In this document: in pieces, positions 40,142-48,733 of the stretch
Numbering within the stretch: position 1 is the stretch's first letter
How the letters are laid out: each line of letters begins with the position of its first letter
Assembly: GCA_943788645.1 (NCBI GenBank)
Contig: CALSRC010000017.1
Span: 1 to 64,000 of the forward strand
Length of the DNA: 64,000 nucleotides
Origin: UA16 sp002292325
GTDB lineage: Bacteria > Bacteroidota > Bacteroidia > Flavobacteriales_D > Sanyastnellaceae
Reading direction: 5' to 3'
The notes under the pieces: generated by a model
What the model was told of the DNA's origin: nothing
The model's input: the letters and a program-made list of their open reading frames with translations, nothing else
Database searches by the model: none
Position numbers and translations under genes: made by a program

Positions 40142-42436
40142 TTACCTCCTCGCTGACTCTCTGAACAATCGGTAGCCCCAATGAGCTTCAAAAACCCATG
40201 GAGTTCTCTCCTTTTCGTAATACTCCAATCCGAGTGAGATCGGGCCAATGGGTAAATTCGAAATGAGATGCACGCCTGACATCCACCGCGTAGGTGTGTC
40301 ACTCCTCAACCCGGGTCCCTTTTCCGCTTGATAAATGCCCTTAAACGACTGAAAACCATGCACCTCTCCCTTGAGGATGAGGTTGGGGGTTAAATGCACA
40401 TCAAGCGAAGTGCCCAATGCAATGAAATTATATGCCCTGAAGGACTCTAAAAAAAGAGCTTTGGAACCCAACATGGGCTGGAATCCAACAGCTTGTGCAA
40501 GTGATGCACGGTACGTGGACCGAAGCCGCTCATCCGACAAACACAATTCACCACGCAAGCCGAAAACAATGCGCCTATTCCAAGCGGACTGCCGAACCTC
40601 ACCAAGCGCACGCAAACGAAAAAACTGATGAACTCTCTGCAATGAGTCAGGCGAGCCCATGTTGTCGTCATTGCGAACAACAGCTTCTGTTTGCCCCTCA
40701 AAACGCTGAATGCGCAATTGGGCAAAACCCCCTGAAGCAGGGAATTGAACATCGTCGCGTTTATCATGCATCCATTGCAACTCACTCACCCATCCTCTAA
40801 ACTCCTCGACATCAGCGGTATCACTTGGATTAAAGAGCCAATCACTGTACGATTGATCCTTGGTTCGCAAACTGGTAAAAGACCCTTTTAAGATACTTGC
40901 TGCACCAATGGGAGTGGACAGCACCCCCCCTCTTTCATGTTCCTCAGCAATGAGGAACAACGGTTGAATGTCGTCGAAAAAAGTAGAAATTGAACGGGTG
41001 TAATTGAATTGATTGGTCGTGGAAAAAATATCGACCGCAAAGGGCAGCCTTTTGTGAAAATCCAGCCGCATTCCCAAATGGCCGGAGTTGTGGAACGATC
41101 CCATCGCAAGAGCTCCTTTCACTTGGATCGGAATCCGTGAAAATCGATTGTAGGCTATACCTGCATATCCAAATCCGGTCGTGTTTGATGGCACGCTTCC
41201 CCCCACCTCAAGGAATAATTCACGTTCCGTTTGGACATTCAATTCTACCCTGAATTTCTCGGCCCCGGAATCCCAATGAGCTCGGGGGTCAATGCGTCCA
41301 ATGTGTTCATCGGAATCCAATAAAAAAAGGCTCTGCTTCAAGGCTTGTGCAGATCCATTGGACGACCCTTTATCGAGGAAACGTTCCGCGTACAACTGCT
41401 GAAAAGGCTCCAATCCTCTTACAAAACACGTGTCAATCGAAAAGATCGGCAACGCTGCACGAAAATGCGATCTCTCCAGTTTCCATTTGTTCAATAATTC
41501 AGTTGATATAAAAACACCTAAATCATTTGTTTTCATGTATTCAATGGTGAATTCACGCCCTAATTCAACGGCCCGATTCATGCTTTCAAAATCGAAGGTT
41601 CCCAAGGACAAATCTGGCTCGATTAACCAAACATTATTGGCTTCACTCAACTGCAATTGGTCCCGCACAATCAAAGCCTCTAGCTGACTAATCAGGTCAT
41701 CTGATTCAAACTCAACTGCAGCAGATTGAATGGCCGATACCAGAATGATATCTGGATTGAATTCTTGCCTCATCACATCCAACGGGACGTTGTTGTAAAG
41801 ACCCCCATCATAAATTGGTCGACCATCCATCCATATAGGAGGCAGATAAAATGGAAACGATATCGAAGCACGCACACTTCGGACCAAACTTCCAGAACGA
41901 AACACCGTATCCCTTTTGGCCAGCACATCGCTTCCGACGCATCGAAATGGGATGAGTAGCTTATCGAAGTCTTCTTCGCAAAAAGCCTCTGCAGGTCCCA
42001 ATTCCTCCATCAATGACCAATCCAACGGAAGGCTCGAAATAAGATTCGACCTAAGTTGTCGATCATTTCCAGAGAATCGAACATCGAAGAGTGCAGGGGA
42101 AACCAAGTCGTTCTTGAACAAAAAAGAATGTTCGTGAATTCCCTTCAGGCGATTTGTGAATTCCCTTGATTCCATCACCCGCATCATTTCTTCAGGTGTC
42201 CACCCTGCCGCATAATAACCACCAACTAACGCTCCTGTGCTTGACCCCACTATGCAATCGACTTGGATGCCCGCCTCTTCCAGTGCCTGTAAAAATCCAA
42301 CATGCGCTGCACCGCGCGCACCGCCTCCCGATAGCACCACTCCAACAGTGGGACGATCCTGCGCACACGCAATGGACCCGTAGCATTGAAATACTGCAAA
42401 TCCGAAAATCACCATCCAACGATTCCATCTGCACAT
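40142..42436 (-). CDS. Patatin-like phospholipase fused to an outer membrane barrel
   Basis: 764 residues. Signal peptide to about residue 26 (ends SIACAQ). The patatin domain (about 28-300) has the oxyanion loop VVLSGGGARGAAHVG, the nucleophile elbow GSSTG (VDCIVGSSTGALVGGYYAAG) and the catalytic Asp in IYDGGLYNNVP. Then comes a POTRA-like linker region and a C-terminal barrel-like half with alternating strands (QFNYTRSISTFFDD, GGFAQLRIQRFEGQ). This is the layout of PlpD-type and related Bacteroidota proteins, placed in the outer membrane. The lipid substrate is unknown. An exact -7 box is 4 nt before the ATG. It is divergent from the metal-receptor-like gene. Confidence 0.9.
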   Translation of the reverse strand: MCRWNRWMVIFGFAVFQCYGSIACAQDRPTVGVVLSGGGARGAAHVGFLQALEEAGIQVDCIVGSSTGALVGGYYAAGWTPEEMMRVMESREFTNRLKGIHEHSFLFKNDLVSPALFDVRFSGNDRQLRSNLISSLPLDWSLMEELGPAEAFCEEDFDKLLIPFRCVGSDVLAKRDTVFRSGSLVRSVRASISFPFYLPPIWMDGRPIYDGGLYNNVPLDVMRQEFNPDIILVSAIQSAAVEFESDDLISQLEALIVRDQLQLSEANNVWLIEPDLSLGTFDFESMNRAVELGREFTIEYMKTNDLGVFISTELLNKWKLERSHFRAALPIFSIDTCFVRGLEPFQQLYAERFLDKGSSNGSAQALKQSLFLLDSDEHIGRIDPRAHWDSGAEKFRVELNVQTERELFLEVGGSVPSNTTGFGYAGIAYNRFSRIPIQVKGALAMGSFHNSGHLGMRLDFHKRLPFAVDIFSTTNQFNYTRSISTFFDDIQPLFLIAEEHERGGVLSTPIGAASILKGSFTSLRTKDQSYSDWLFNPSDTADVEEFRGWVSELQWMHDKRDDVQFPASGGFAQLRIQRFEGQTEAVVRNDDNMGSPDSLQRVHQFFRLRALGEVRQSAWNRRIVFGLRGELCLSDERLRSTYRASLAQAVGFQPMLGSKALFLESFRAYNFIALGTSLDVHLTPNLILKGEVHGFQSFKGIYQAEKGPGLRSDTPTRWMSGVHLISNLPIGPISLGLEYYEKERTPWVFEAHWGYRLFRESARR

Positions 42437-42440
42437 GCCA

Positions 42441-42448
42441 CAAATTTA
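42441..42448 (-). promoter_or_regulatory. -7 box of the patatin gene
   Basis: TAAATTTG on the minus strand is an exact TAnnTTTG, ending 4 nt before the ATG at 42436. Confidence 0.6.
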
Positions 42449-42478
42449 GAACTGAATGCCTCTGCCGTACATTGCAAG

Positions 42479-43201
42479 ATGCGAATTGTGAGCTTGGTTC
42501 CCAGCTGGACGGAGTACCTCGTGGATTTAGGTTGTGGAGACCAACTGGTTGGACGCACTAAATTCTGTGTTCGAGCACCTGGATTTGAGAACTCCTCCAA
42601 AATCATAGGCGGAACAAAGTCATTTCACGTCGATCAAGTTCATGACCTGGCACCAGATGTGATTATCGCATGCCGGGAAGAAAACTCCAAAGAACAAGTT
42701 GAAGCATGCGAAACATTCGCACCGGTTCTCACGACCGATGTACGATGTATTCCTAGCGCGCTAAAAGCGCTGAATGAAGTTGCAAGGGCCGTGGACCGAC
42801 CGAATCAAGGAGAAATCTGGCGCAGACAAATTGAGGTTGCTTGGGGCGCGCCACGCCTGCCGCATGCTCGAGCTGCGTATGTCATTTGGAACCAACCCAG
42901 AATGATCGCAGGAAAAGACACCTACATCCACCATGTGATGCAGTGGTGGGGATTCGAAAACGCCTGCCCGGAAGAGCTATCAGACCGCTACCCCACCCTG
43001 GCAGAAGACCAATGGAAGAGGATGGTTTGTGACACCGCTTTACTTTCTTCTGAGCCGTTTCCTTTTAGAAAAAAACACCTCGCATCGTACCGAACCTCGG
43101 ATCGATCAGCTCAGTTGGTTGACGGTGAAGCTTTCAGTTGGTATGGAAGTCGCATGTTTCATGCTGCGGCTTATTTGGCCCAATTCTCCTCGTCCCCATG
43201 A
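42479..43201 (+). CDS. Helical-backbone metal receptor (BtuF/FhuD-like)
   Basis: 240 residues from the ATG at 42479, where homology begins (MRIVSLVPSWTEYLVDLGCG). A longer frame from 42386 overlaps the divergent patatin gene and is rejected. VHDLAPDVIIACREENSKEQ and the central helix, then IWNQPRMIAGKDTYIHHVMQ and WWGFENACPEELSDRYPTLA, are the pattern of the periplasmic-binding-protein-2 type used for cobalamin and iron chelates. No signal peptide is present, which is common for this subgroup in Bacteroidota, so it may stay in the cytoplasm. No ABC permease is near. The ligand is unknown. Confidence 0.82.
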   Translation: MRIVSLVPSWTEYLVDLGCGDQLVGRTKFCVRAPGFENSSKIIGGTKSFHVDQVHDLAPDVIIACREENSKEQVEACETFAPVLTTDVRCIPSALKALNEVARAVDRPNQGEIWRRQIEVAWGAPRLPHARAAYVIWNQPRMIAGKDTYIHHVMQWWGFENACPEELSDRYPTLAEDQWKRMVCDTALLSSEPFPFRKKHLASYRTSDRSAQLVDGEAFSWYGSRMFHAAAYLAQFSSSP

Positions 43202-43223
43202 CGAATCCAATCTGACAATTGAG

Positions 43224-43243
43224 AAGGAAAAAACGCTTTTCCT
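43224..43243 (+). terminator. Possible terminator after the metal-receptor gene
   Basis: AGGAAAA-acgc-TTTTCCT, a 7-bp stem about 25 bp after the stop codon; a T-rich stretch follows only 14 bp later. Weak. Confidence 0.35.
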
Positions 43244-43262
43244 CACCGGAATTGGGTCTTTT

Positions 43263-43300
43263 TGTCATGCTTTGACGGCCTGACCTGACAAGCCTGTCAG
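43263..43300. promoter_or_regulatory. Two TGTCA-type dyads upstream of dnaK
   Basis: TGTCA-N5-TGAC (43263-43276) and the perfect palindrome CTGACA-AGCC-TGTCAG (43285-43300), about 87 bp before dnaK. Both are built from TGTCA/TGACA half-sites. No CIRCE element and no clear -7 box is seen, so this is the best candidate for dnaK control in the 185-bp gap. Confidence 0.45.
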
Positions 43301-43386
43301 TTGAAATGAGCATCTAGCCAAACGGCACACTCCTTGCCATTATCAAGTCAAATCATGGAATCAAACAACGCGAATTAAACAACGCT

Positions 43387-45288
43387 ATGAGCAAAATCAT
43401 TGGAATCGACTTGGGAACCACCAACAGCTGTGTTTCCGTCATGGAAGGCAACGAGCCGGTTGTCATCACAAATGCTGAAGGCAAGCGCACCACACCCTCC
43501 ATCATTGCCTTCATCGAAGGAGGAGAACGAAAAGTCGGCGAGCCGGCCAAACGTCAAGCCATTACCAACCCGCGCAAGACTATCTTTAGCATCAAGCGCT
43601 TCATGGGCAACTCGTTTGACGAAGTAAAGCAAGAAATTAGCCGTGTACCCTACGAGGTTGTCAAAGGCGAAGGCAATACGCCTCGCGTCAAAATAGACGA
43701 CCGATTGTACACTCCACAGGAGATCAGTGCGATGACCCTGCAAAAGATGAAGAAAACAGCAGAGGATTACCTCGGGTCCGAGGTAACCGGAGCTGTCATC
43801 ACAGTTCCTGCATACTTCAACGATGCACAACGTCAAGCAACCAAAGAAGCCGGCGAAATTGCGGGACTCGAGGTGAAAAGAATCATCAACGAACCAACCG
43901 CAGCAGCTCTGGCATATGGAATGGACAAGAAATCCATTGACCAAAAAATCGTCGTATTCGATCTGGGAGGCGGAACGCATGACGTATCCATACTGGAATT
44001 GGGTGATGGTGTATTTGAGGTGCTTTCAACGGATGGAGATACTCACCTCGGTGGCGATGATTTCGACCAAGTGATCATCGACTGGTTGGTCCAAGAGTTC
44101 AAAGACGAAAACGGCGGGTTGGATTTAACCAAGGATCCAATGGCATTGCAGCGTCTAAAGGACGCAGCGGAAAAAGCGAAAATTGAGCTTTCTAGCACGT
44201 CCAGTTCCGAAATTAACCTCCCGTACATCATGCCCGTTGATGGCATCCCAAAGCACCTCGTGCGATCGCTGTCTCAGGCGAAATTCGAGCAACTTGCGGA
44301 CGAACTCATCAAACGTACCATCGAGCCTTGTGCCTCAGCTCTCAAAGCTGCTGATTTGCAAAAGTCGGACATTGATGAGGTCATCCTTGTTGGGGGATCC
44401 ACCCGGATTCCTGCTGTTCAAGCTGCGGTCAAAGCGTACTTCGGGAAGGAACCCTCAAAAGGAGTTAACCCGGATGAGGTCGTTGCTGTCGGCGCGGCCA
44501 TCCAAGGGGGTGTGCTTTCTGGTGATGTGAAGGATGTTTTGTTGTTGGATGTTACTCCTCTCTCATTGGGAATTGAAACCATGGGAGGCGTGATGACAAA
44601 ATTAATCGAGGCGAATACGACAATCCCAACTAAAAAATCCGAAACATTCAGCACGGCTTCTGATAACCAGCCGAGTGTAGAGATTCACGTTCTTCAGGGA
44701 GAACGTTCCATGGCCGGAGATAACCGCACCATTGGACGCTTCCAATTGGCGGACATTCCTCCCTCTCCGCGGGGTGTCCCCCAAATTGAGGTGACGTTTG
44801 ATATCGATGCCAATGGAATTATTCAAGTCAGTGCCAAAGACAAGGCAACCGGCAAGGAACAAAACATTCGCATCGAAGCATCAAGTGGATTGAGCGAAGA
44901 AGAAGTGACTCGCATGAAGCAGGAGGCCGAGGCAAATGCCGAGGCGGATAAGACAGCGAAGGAACGAATCGAAACCTTGAATCAAGCGGATGCCCTGGTT
45001 TTCCAAACCGAAAAGCAGCTCAAAGAATTTGGGGACAAAATATCCGAAGGCAACCGAGGACCAATTGATAGCGCACTGGAAGAGTTGAAGAAAGCCCATG
45101 TCGAGCAAGACATCGATGGCTGCAAAGCGGGCATCGAAAAGCTCAACTCAGCTTTCCAAGCAGCGAGCCAAGAAATGTATGCCAACCAAGAAGGTGACGG
45201 CGCTGCGCCAGGCGGTGCTGCAGAACCAGAAACGGCGGATGCCGGCGGATCTGAGGTTACGGACGTTGATTTCGAAGAAGTCAAATAA
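43387..45288 (+). CDS. dnaK: Chaperone DnaK (Hsp70)
   Basis: 633 residues. Start MSKIIGIDLGTTNSCVSVME; the nucleotide-binding domain shows VVITNAEGKRTTPSIIAF, VPAYFNDAQRQATKEAGEIA, IVVFDLGGGTHDVSILELGD and EVILVGGSTRIPAVQAAVKA. The linker DVLLLDVTPLSLGIETMGG leads to the substrate-binding domain and lid. The C terminus VTDVDFEEVK is the usual tail form. DnaK folds proteins with DnaJ and GrpE; neither gene is in the window. It stands alone between a long upstream gap with dyads and a strong terminator. Confidence 0.98.
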   Translation: MSKIIGIDLGTTNSCVSVMEGNEPVVITNAEGKRTTPSIIAFIEGGERKVGEPAKRQAITNPRKTIFSIKRFMGNSFDEVKQEISRVPYEVVKGEGNTPRVKIDDRLYTPQEISAMTLQKMKKTAEDYLGSEVTGAVITVPAYFNDAQRQATKEAGEIAGLEVKRIINEPTAAALAYGMDKKSIDQKIVVFDLGGGTHDVSILELGDGVFEVLSTDGDTHLGGDDFDQVIIDWLVQEFKDENGGLDLTKDPMALQRLKDAAEKAKIELSSTSSSEINLPYIMPVDGIPKHLVRSLSQAKFEQLADELIKRTIEPCASALKAADLQKSDIDEVILVGGSTRIPAVQAAVKAYFGKEPSKGVNPDEVVAVGAAIQGGVLSGDVKDVLLLDVTPLSLGIETMGGVMTKLIEANTTIPTKKSETFSTASDNQPSVEIHVLQGERSMAGDNRTIGRFQLADIPPSPRGVPQIEVTFDIDANGIIQVSAKDKATGKEQNIRIEASSGLSEEEVTRMKQEAEANAEADKTAKERIETLNQADALVFQTEKQLKEFGDKISEGNRGPIDSALEELKKAHVEQDIDGCKAGIEKLNSAFQAASQEMYANQEGDGAAPGGAAEPETADAGGSEVTDVDFEEVK

Positions 45289-45318
45289 GGCGAACGGCCA
45301 CCTAACTTTCGGCAAAAC

Positions 45319-45350
45319 AAAACCTCGGGCGGATGCCCGGGGTTTTTTGT
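45319..45350 (+). terminator. Rho-independent terminator of dnaK
   Basis: AACC-t-CGGGC, loop GGAT, GCCCG-g-GGTT, with an A-rich upstream arm and a TTTTTT run: a classic strong terminator 30 bp after the stop codon. Confidence 0.92.
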
Positions 45351-45393
45351 TTCATTTAGATGAACCCAATTGGCCGCAAGGTGTTAAGCTAAT

Positions 45394-47712
45394 ATGTCCG
45401 AGACTGTTGATTTAAGCTGGAAGAGGAGAGCGCGCTTTGCTCTGTTGTTGATTGGACTCATGAGCGTGTTCATGGGTTGGCGGGTCAGTCGGATCGGCTT
45501 CGACTATGATTTTGAGAGTTTTTTTCCAAAAAACGATCCGGAAACTGCTTTTTACCTGGATTTCCGGGAAAAATTTGAGACCGACAATGATTTCCTCATC
45601 ATTGGGATAGAACATGCTGGCAGCATCTACGATGTGAATTTTTTACAGCAAGTCGATGCGCATGTGGATGAATTGCTCGCCCTCCCGTATGTCCAGGAGG
45701 TCGTGAGCCCGACACGCATCATTGAACCCGTGAAATTAGGATTTACAGTGGTCCAACGGCCTTTGCTGCGATGGGAATCACCCGACAGTCTTGTGGCCAG
45801 GCACTTGAGGGCAGATTCGATCCGGATCTCGGGTCATCCTACCTGGGATGGATCGTTCATCGCAACTGACGCGGCGTCCCTGAGCATCCAATTGCGGCAT
45901 GAGCAAATGCTATCCAAGCAAGGATGTGACACGCTCGCACGAGCCATTTTGGAAATGACCGATCGTTGGCCACAGAAGACGCATGTAGCGGGCCGAGCTG
46001 TTGCACAAAAGTATTATGTCGATGTCATGCAACGCGAAGTGGTGTTGTTCATGAGCATCGGAATTTGCATCTTGATTCTGTTTCTGTGGGTAGCGTTTCA
46101 AAGTATTTGGGGAGTCGTCATTCCGCTACTGGTCGTACTCCTTAGCGGTCTTTGGACGCTCGGCTTCATGCAATTGACAGGGAAATCCATCGACGTCATG
46201 ACGATTGTGCTGCCAACCATCATTTTCGTAGTTGGCATCTCGGACGTCGTGCACATCTTGTCCAGGTATTATGAAGAATTACGGCAAGGACAAACGCAAT
46301 TCAATAGCATCTCAGCTGCATTTAAAGAGGTGGGCTTGGCAACCTTCTTGACCACCTTAACCACGGCTGTGGGTTTCCTAACCTTGACAACTACCTCTGT
46401 CGTACCTATCCGGGATTTTGGCCTGTATGCTGCAGCGGGTGTTGCAATTGCTTATGGACTGGCCTTTACTTTGTTGCCAGCCGTCATGATCTTGTACCCC
46501 GCACCGCGCGTCTCGGATTCGGGTCGTGGAGTCTTGTGGAACCGTTGGCTTCATCGAGGGTTTGGAATCGTTTTACGGAGACCGCGCACCATCGCACTGA
46601 TATCGATTGGGTTCACGACCTTAGCGGTAGTGGGCGCGTTGCAAATCGAGGTGAACAATGTGCTTTTGGAGGACTTAGCGGAAGACGATCCTTTTCGCAA
46701 AGAATTTGCTTTCTTCGAACGCTCTTTTGCAGGTGTGCGACCTTTTGAATTGGCCGTTACATTGCCCGATTCGCTTCACCCTATGGATCTGCAGGTACAG
46801 CAAACCATGCAATCCATCACGGCTTACCTCGAAAACGATTATGGGGTAGGCTCCATCGTCAGCAGCGATCGGATTTTGTCTCAAATCAATCGATTGAATA
46901 ATGCAGACCAAACGCGGTTCCAAACGGTGCCTCCAAATCAGCGAGGCATAGATCGAATAGCTGAAACAGTCACAAAATTTGGAGGTTCAGAAGCTTGGCA
47001 AATCGTGGTCAATGAAGAGAAACGGGCCTTGCGTATTTTTGGAAAACTCCCCGATTTGGGGACGCAACACTTCCGCAAACAAAACGAAGCTCTGTTCTCT
47101 TGGTTCCAGCACACCCATCCCGATTCACCACTCGACTTGCACCTCACCGGAACCGCTCGGCTTATTGACTTGAATATTGGATCCTTGGCAAGCGATATGA
47201 CCAAAGGATTGTCCATCGCCTTTATCATTGTGGCCTTAATCGCCGGACTGATGTTCCGAAGCGGAACGATGGTCTTGATTTCACTCGTCCCGAACATGCT
47301 TCCTTTGCTTATGATCGCAGGAATAATGGGATGGTCAGGAATCGACTTAAAACTTTCCACTAGCATCATCTTCACCATCGCCTTTGGAATCGCAGTTGAT
47401 GACACCATCCATTTCATCAGCAAAATGCGACTCCAGCTAGCCAAAGGACGCAGCGTGATCTACAGTGTGAAAAGAAGCTTTATCAGTGCAGGCAAAGCAA
47501 TTATCATCACCAGCCTTGTCCTCTGCGGTGGATTCGTCACACTCGGTTTGAGTAGTTTTCTCGGCACATTCTACATCGGCGTTCTGATTTCATTGACTCT
47601 TGTGCTTGCCGTCATAGCAGATTTGTTCATCCTGCCTTGGCTGGTCATCTGGCTGCTCCGATGGAAGCCTCAAAGACAGAACAGCATCTTACGCAAAATT
47701 TTGCGATCTTAG
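45394..47712 (+). CDS. MMPL/RND-superfamily exporter
   Basis: 772 residues with about twelve membrane helices in two halves. Each half has one helix, a large periplasmic domain and five helices: TM1 near residue 15, periplasmic part ~35-215, then TM2-6; repeat from about 400. Family marks are VGISDVVHILSRYYEE and, in the second half, FGIAVDDTIHFISKMRLQLA (GxxxDD in TM4-like helix, the proton relay). Such MMPL proteins export lipids or hydrophobic compounds. It heads a run with the aspartylglucosaminidase (4-bp gap) and the UbiA prenyltransferase, but no promoter box is evident before its ATG. Confidence 0.9.
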   Translation: MSETVDLSWKRRARFALLLIGLMSVFMGWRVSRIGFDYDFESFFPKNDPETAFYLDFREKFETDNDFLIIGIEHAGSIYDVNFLQQVDAHVDELLALPYVQEVVSPTRIIEPVKLGFTVVQRPLLRWESPDSLVARHLRADSIRISGHPTWDGSFIATDAASLSIQLRHEQMLSKQGCDTLARAILEMTDRWPQKTHVAGRAVAQKYYVDVMQREVVLFMSIGICILILFLWVAFQSIWGVVIPLLVVLLSGLWTLGFMQLTGKSIDVMTIVLPTIIFVVGISDVVHILSRYYEELRQGQTQFNSISAAFKEVGLATFLTTLTTAVGFLTLTTTSVVPIRDFGLYAAAGVAIAYGLAFTLLPAVMILYPAPRVSDSGRGVLWNRWLHRGFGIVLRRPRTIALISIGFTTLAVVGALQIEVNNVLLEDLAEDDPFRKEFAFFERSFAGVRPFELAVTLPDSLHPMDLQVQQTMQSITAYLENDYGVGSIVSSDRILSQINRLNNADQTRFQTVPPNQRGIDRIAETVTKFGGSEAWQIVVNEEKRALRIFGKLPDLGTQHFRKQNEALFSWFQHTHPDSPLDLHLTGTARLIDLNIGSLASDMTKGLSIAFIIVALIAGLMFRSGTMVLISLVPNMLPLLMIAGIMGWSGIDLKLSTSIIFTIAFGIAVDDTIHFISKMRLQLAKGRSVIYSVKRSFISAGKAIIITSLVLCGGFVTLGLSSFLGTFYIGVLISLTLVLAVIADLFILPWLVIWLLRWKPQRQNSILRKILRS

Positions 47713-47716
47713 GTGC

Positions 47717-48733
47717 ATGGCATCTACACGCAGAACATTTTTGACCCAAGCAGCAGCCATCGCTGGTACCTTGGGAATTGGAGCGCGATGGAATCAAGCT
47801 TGGACGCATCCACCAAGGGTAGGTATCAATCCTGTAGTCGTTGAAGAAGGACAAGCGGTGATGACTTCCACCTGGAACCATGGAATGCTGGCAAATGACG
47901 CGGGCTTCCAAGCCCTCGACGCGGGTGGATCTGCATTGGATATGATCGAAGCAGGGGCGCGCCTGGTTGAATCAGATGCCGAGGGCTTGAGCGTCGGTAT
48001 TGGAGGACTGCCAGATCGAGATGGCAACGTCACCTTGGATGCCTGCATCATGGATCACCGCGGAGATGCCGGATCGGTTTGCTTCGTCCAAGATGTCGCC
48101 CACCCCATTAGTCTTGCACGCAACGTGATGGAAAATACCCCACACGTCATGCTGGCCGGCGCAGGAGCTGAACAATACGCCCGAGAACTTGGCATGCCTG
48201 TGACGCCCTTGCTCACGGAGCAAGCTCAGTTGGCCTGGGAGCGTTGGAAAGAAACTTCCAATTACCAGCCGATCATTAACATTGAGAATCATGACACCAT
48301 CGGCCTTCTGGCCATGGATGATCAAGGACGCTTGGCGGGCGGATGCACCACCAGTGGTGTTGCCTATAAAATGCACGGTCGCGTAGGAGACAGCCCCATC
48401 ATTGGCGCAGGCCTGTATGTCGATGGTGACATTGGCGGTGCCACTGCAACGGGGCTCGGTGAAGCGGTTATGCGAACCGTTGGGTCGTTTCTCGTGGTCG
48501 AATTGATGCGTCAAGGGGCGTCGGCTCAAGAGGCGTGCTTCGAAGCAGTTCAAAGGATCATTCGCAGCATGCCTACAGAAGATTTGCAAGTGGGGTATCT
48601 CGCCTTGGGCAAAGATGGACAGATCGGCGGACATGCCATTCACAGCGGGTTCAATTACGCACAACATCAGCGATCGGGCACCGGCGCACCCATTGAATCC
48701 GTGTTGATTGATGCGAGCTATGGTGGACGCTAA
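47717..48733 (+). CDS. N4-(beta-N-acetylglucosaminyl)-L-asparaginase (Ntn hydrolase)
   Basis: 338 residues. The N terminus STRRTFLTQAAAIAGTLGIG is a twin-arginine-type signal, so the enzyme is probably exported folded. The family motifs are NHGMLANDAGFQALDAGGSA, then DAEGLSVGIGGLPDRDGNVT, and HDTIGLLAMDDQG, in which the Thr of DTIG becomes the N-terminal nucleophile after self-cleavage. GVAYKMHGRVGDSPIIGAGL and ATATGLGEAVMRT complete the site. It cleaves GlcNAc from asparagine of N-glycoprotein fragments, so it may serve in glycopeptide use. It lies 4 bp after the MMPL gene and overlaps the UbiA gene. Confidence 0.92.
   Translation: MASTRRTFLTQAAAIAGTLGIGARWNQAWTHPPRVGINPVVVEEGQAVMTSTWNHGMLANDAGFQALDAGGSALDMIEAGARLVESDAEGLSVGIGGLPDRDGNVTLDACIMDHRGDAGSVCFVQDVAHPISLARNVMENTPHVMLAGAGAEQYARELGMPVTPLLTEQAQLAWERWKETSNYQPIINIENHDTIGLLAMDDQGRLAGGCTTSGVAYKMHGRVGDSPIIGAGLYVDGDIGGATATGLGEAVMRTVGSFLVVELMRQGASAQEACFEAVQRIIRSMPTEDLQVGYLALGKDGQIGGHAIHSGFNYAQHQRSGTGAPIESVLIDASYGGR

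Noticed and set aside
42386..42478. Longer N terminus for the metal-receptor-like protein
   Set aside because: It overlaps the divergent patatin gene, and homology starts at MRIVSLVPSWTE.
43202..43386. CIRCE operator upstream of dnaK
   Set aside because: No TTAGCACTC-N9-GAGTGCTAA sequence is present; only the TGTCA-type dyads are seen.
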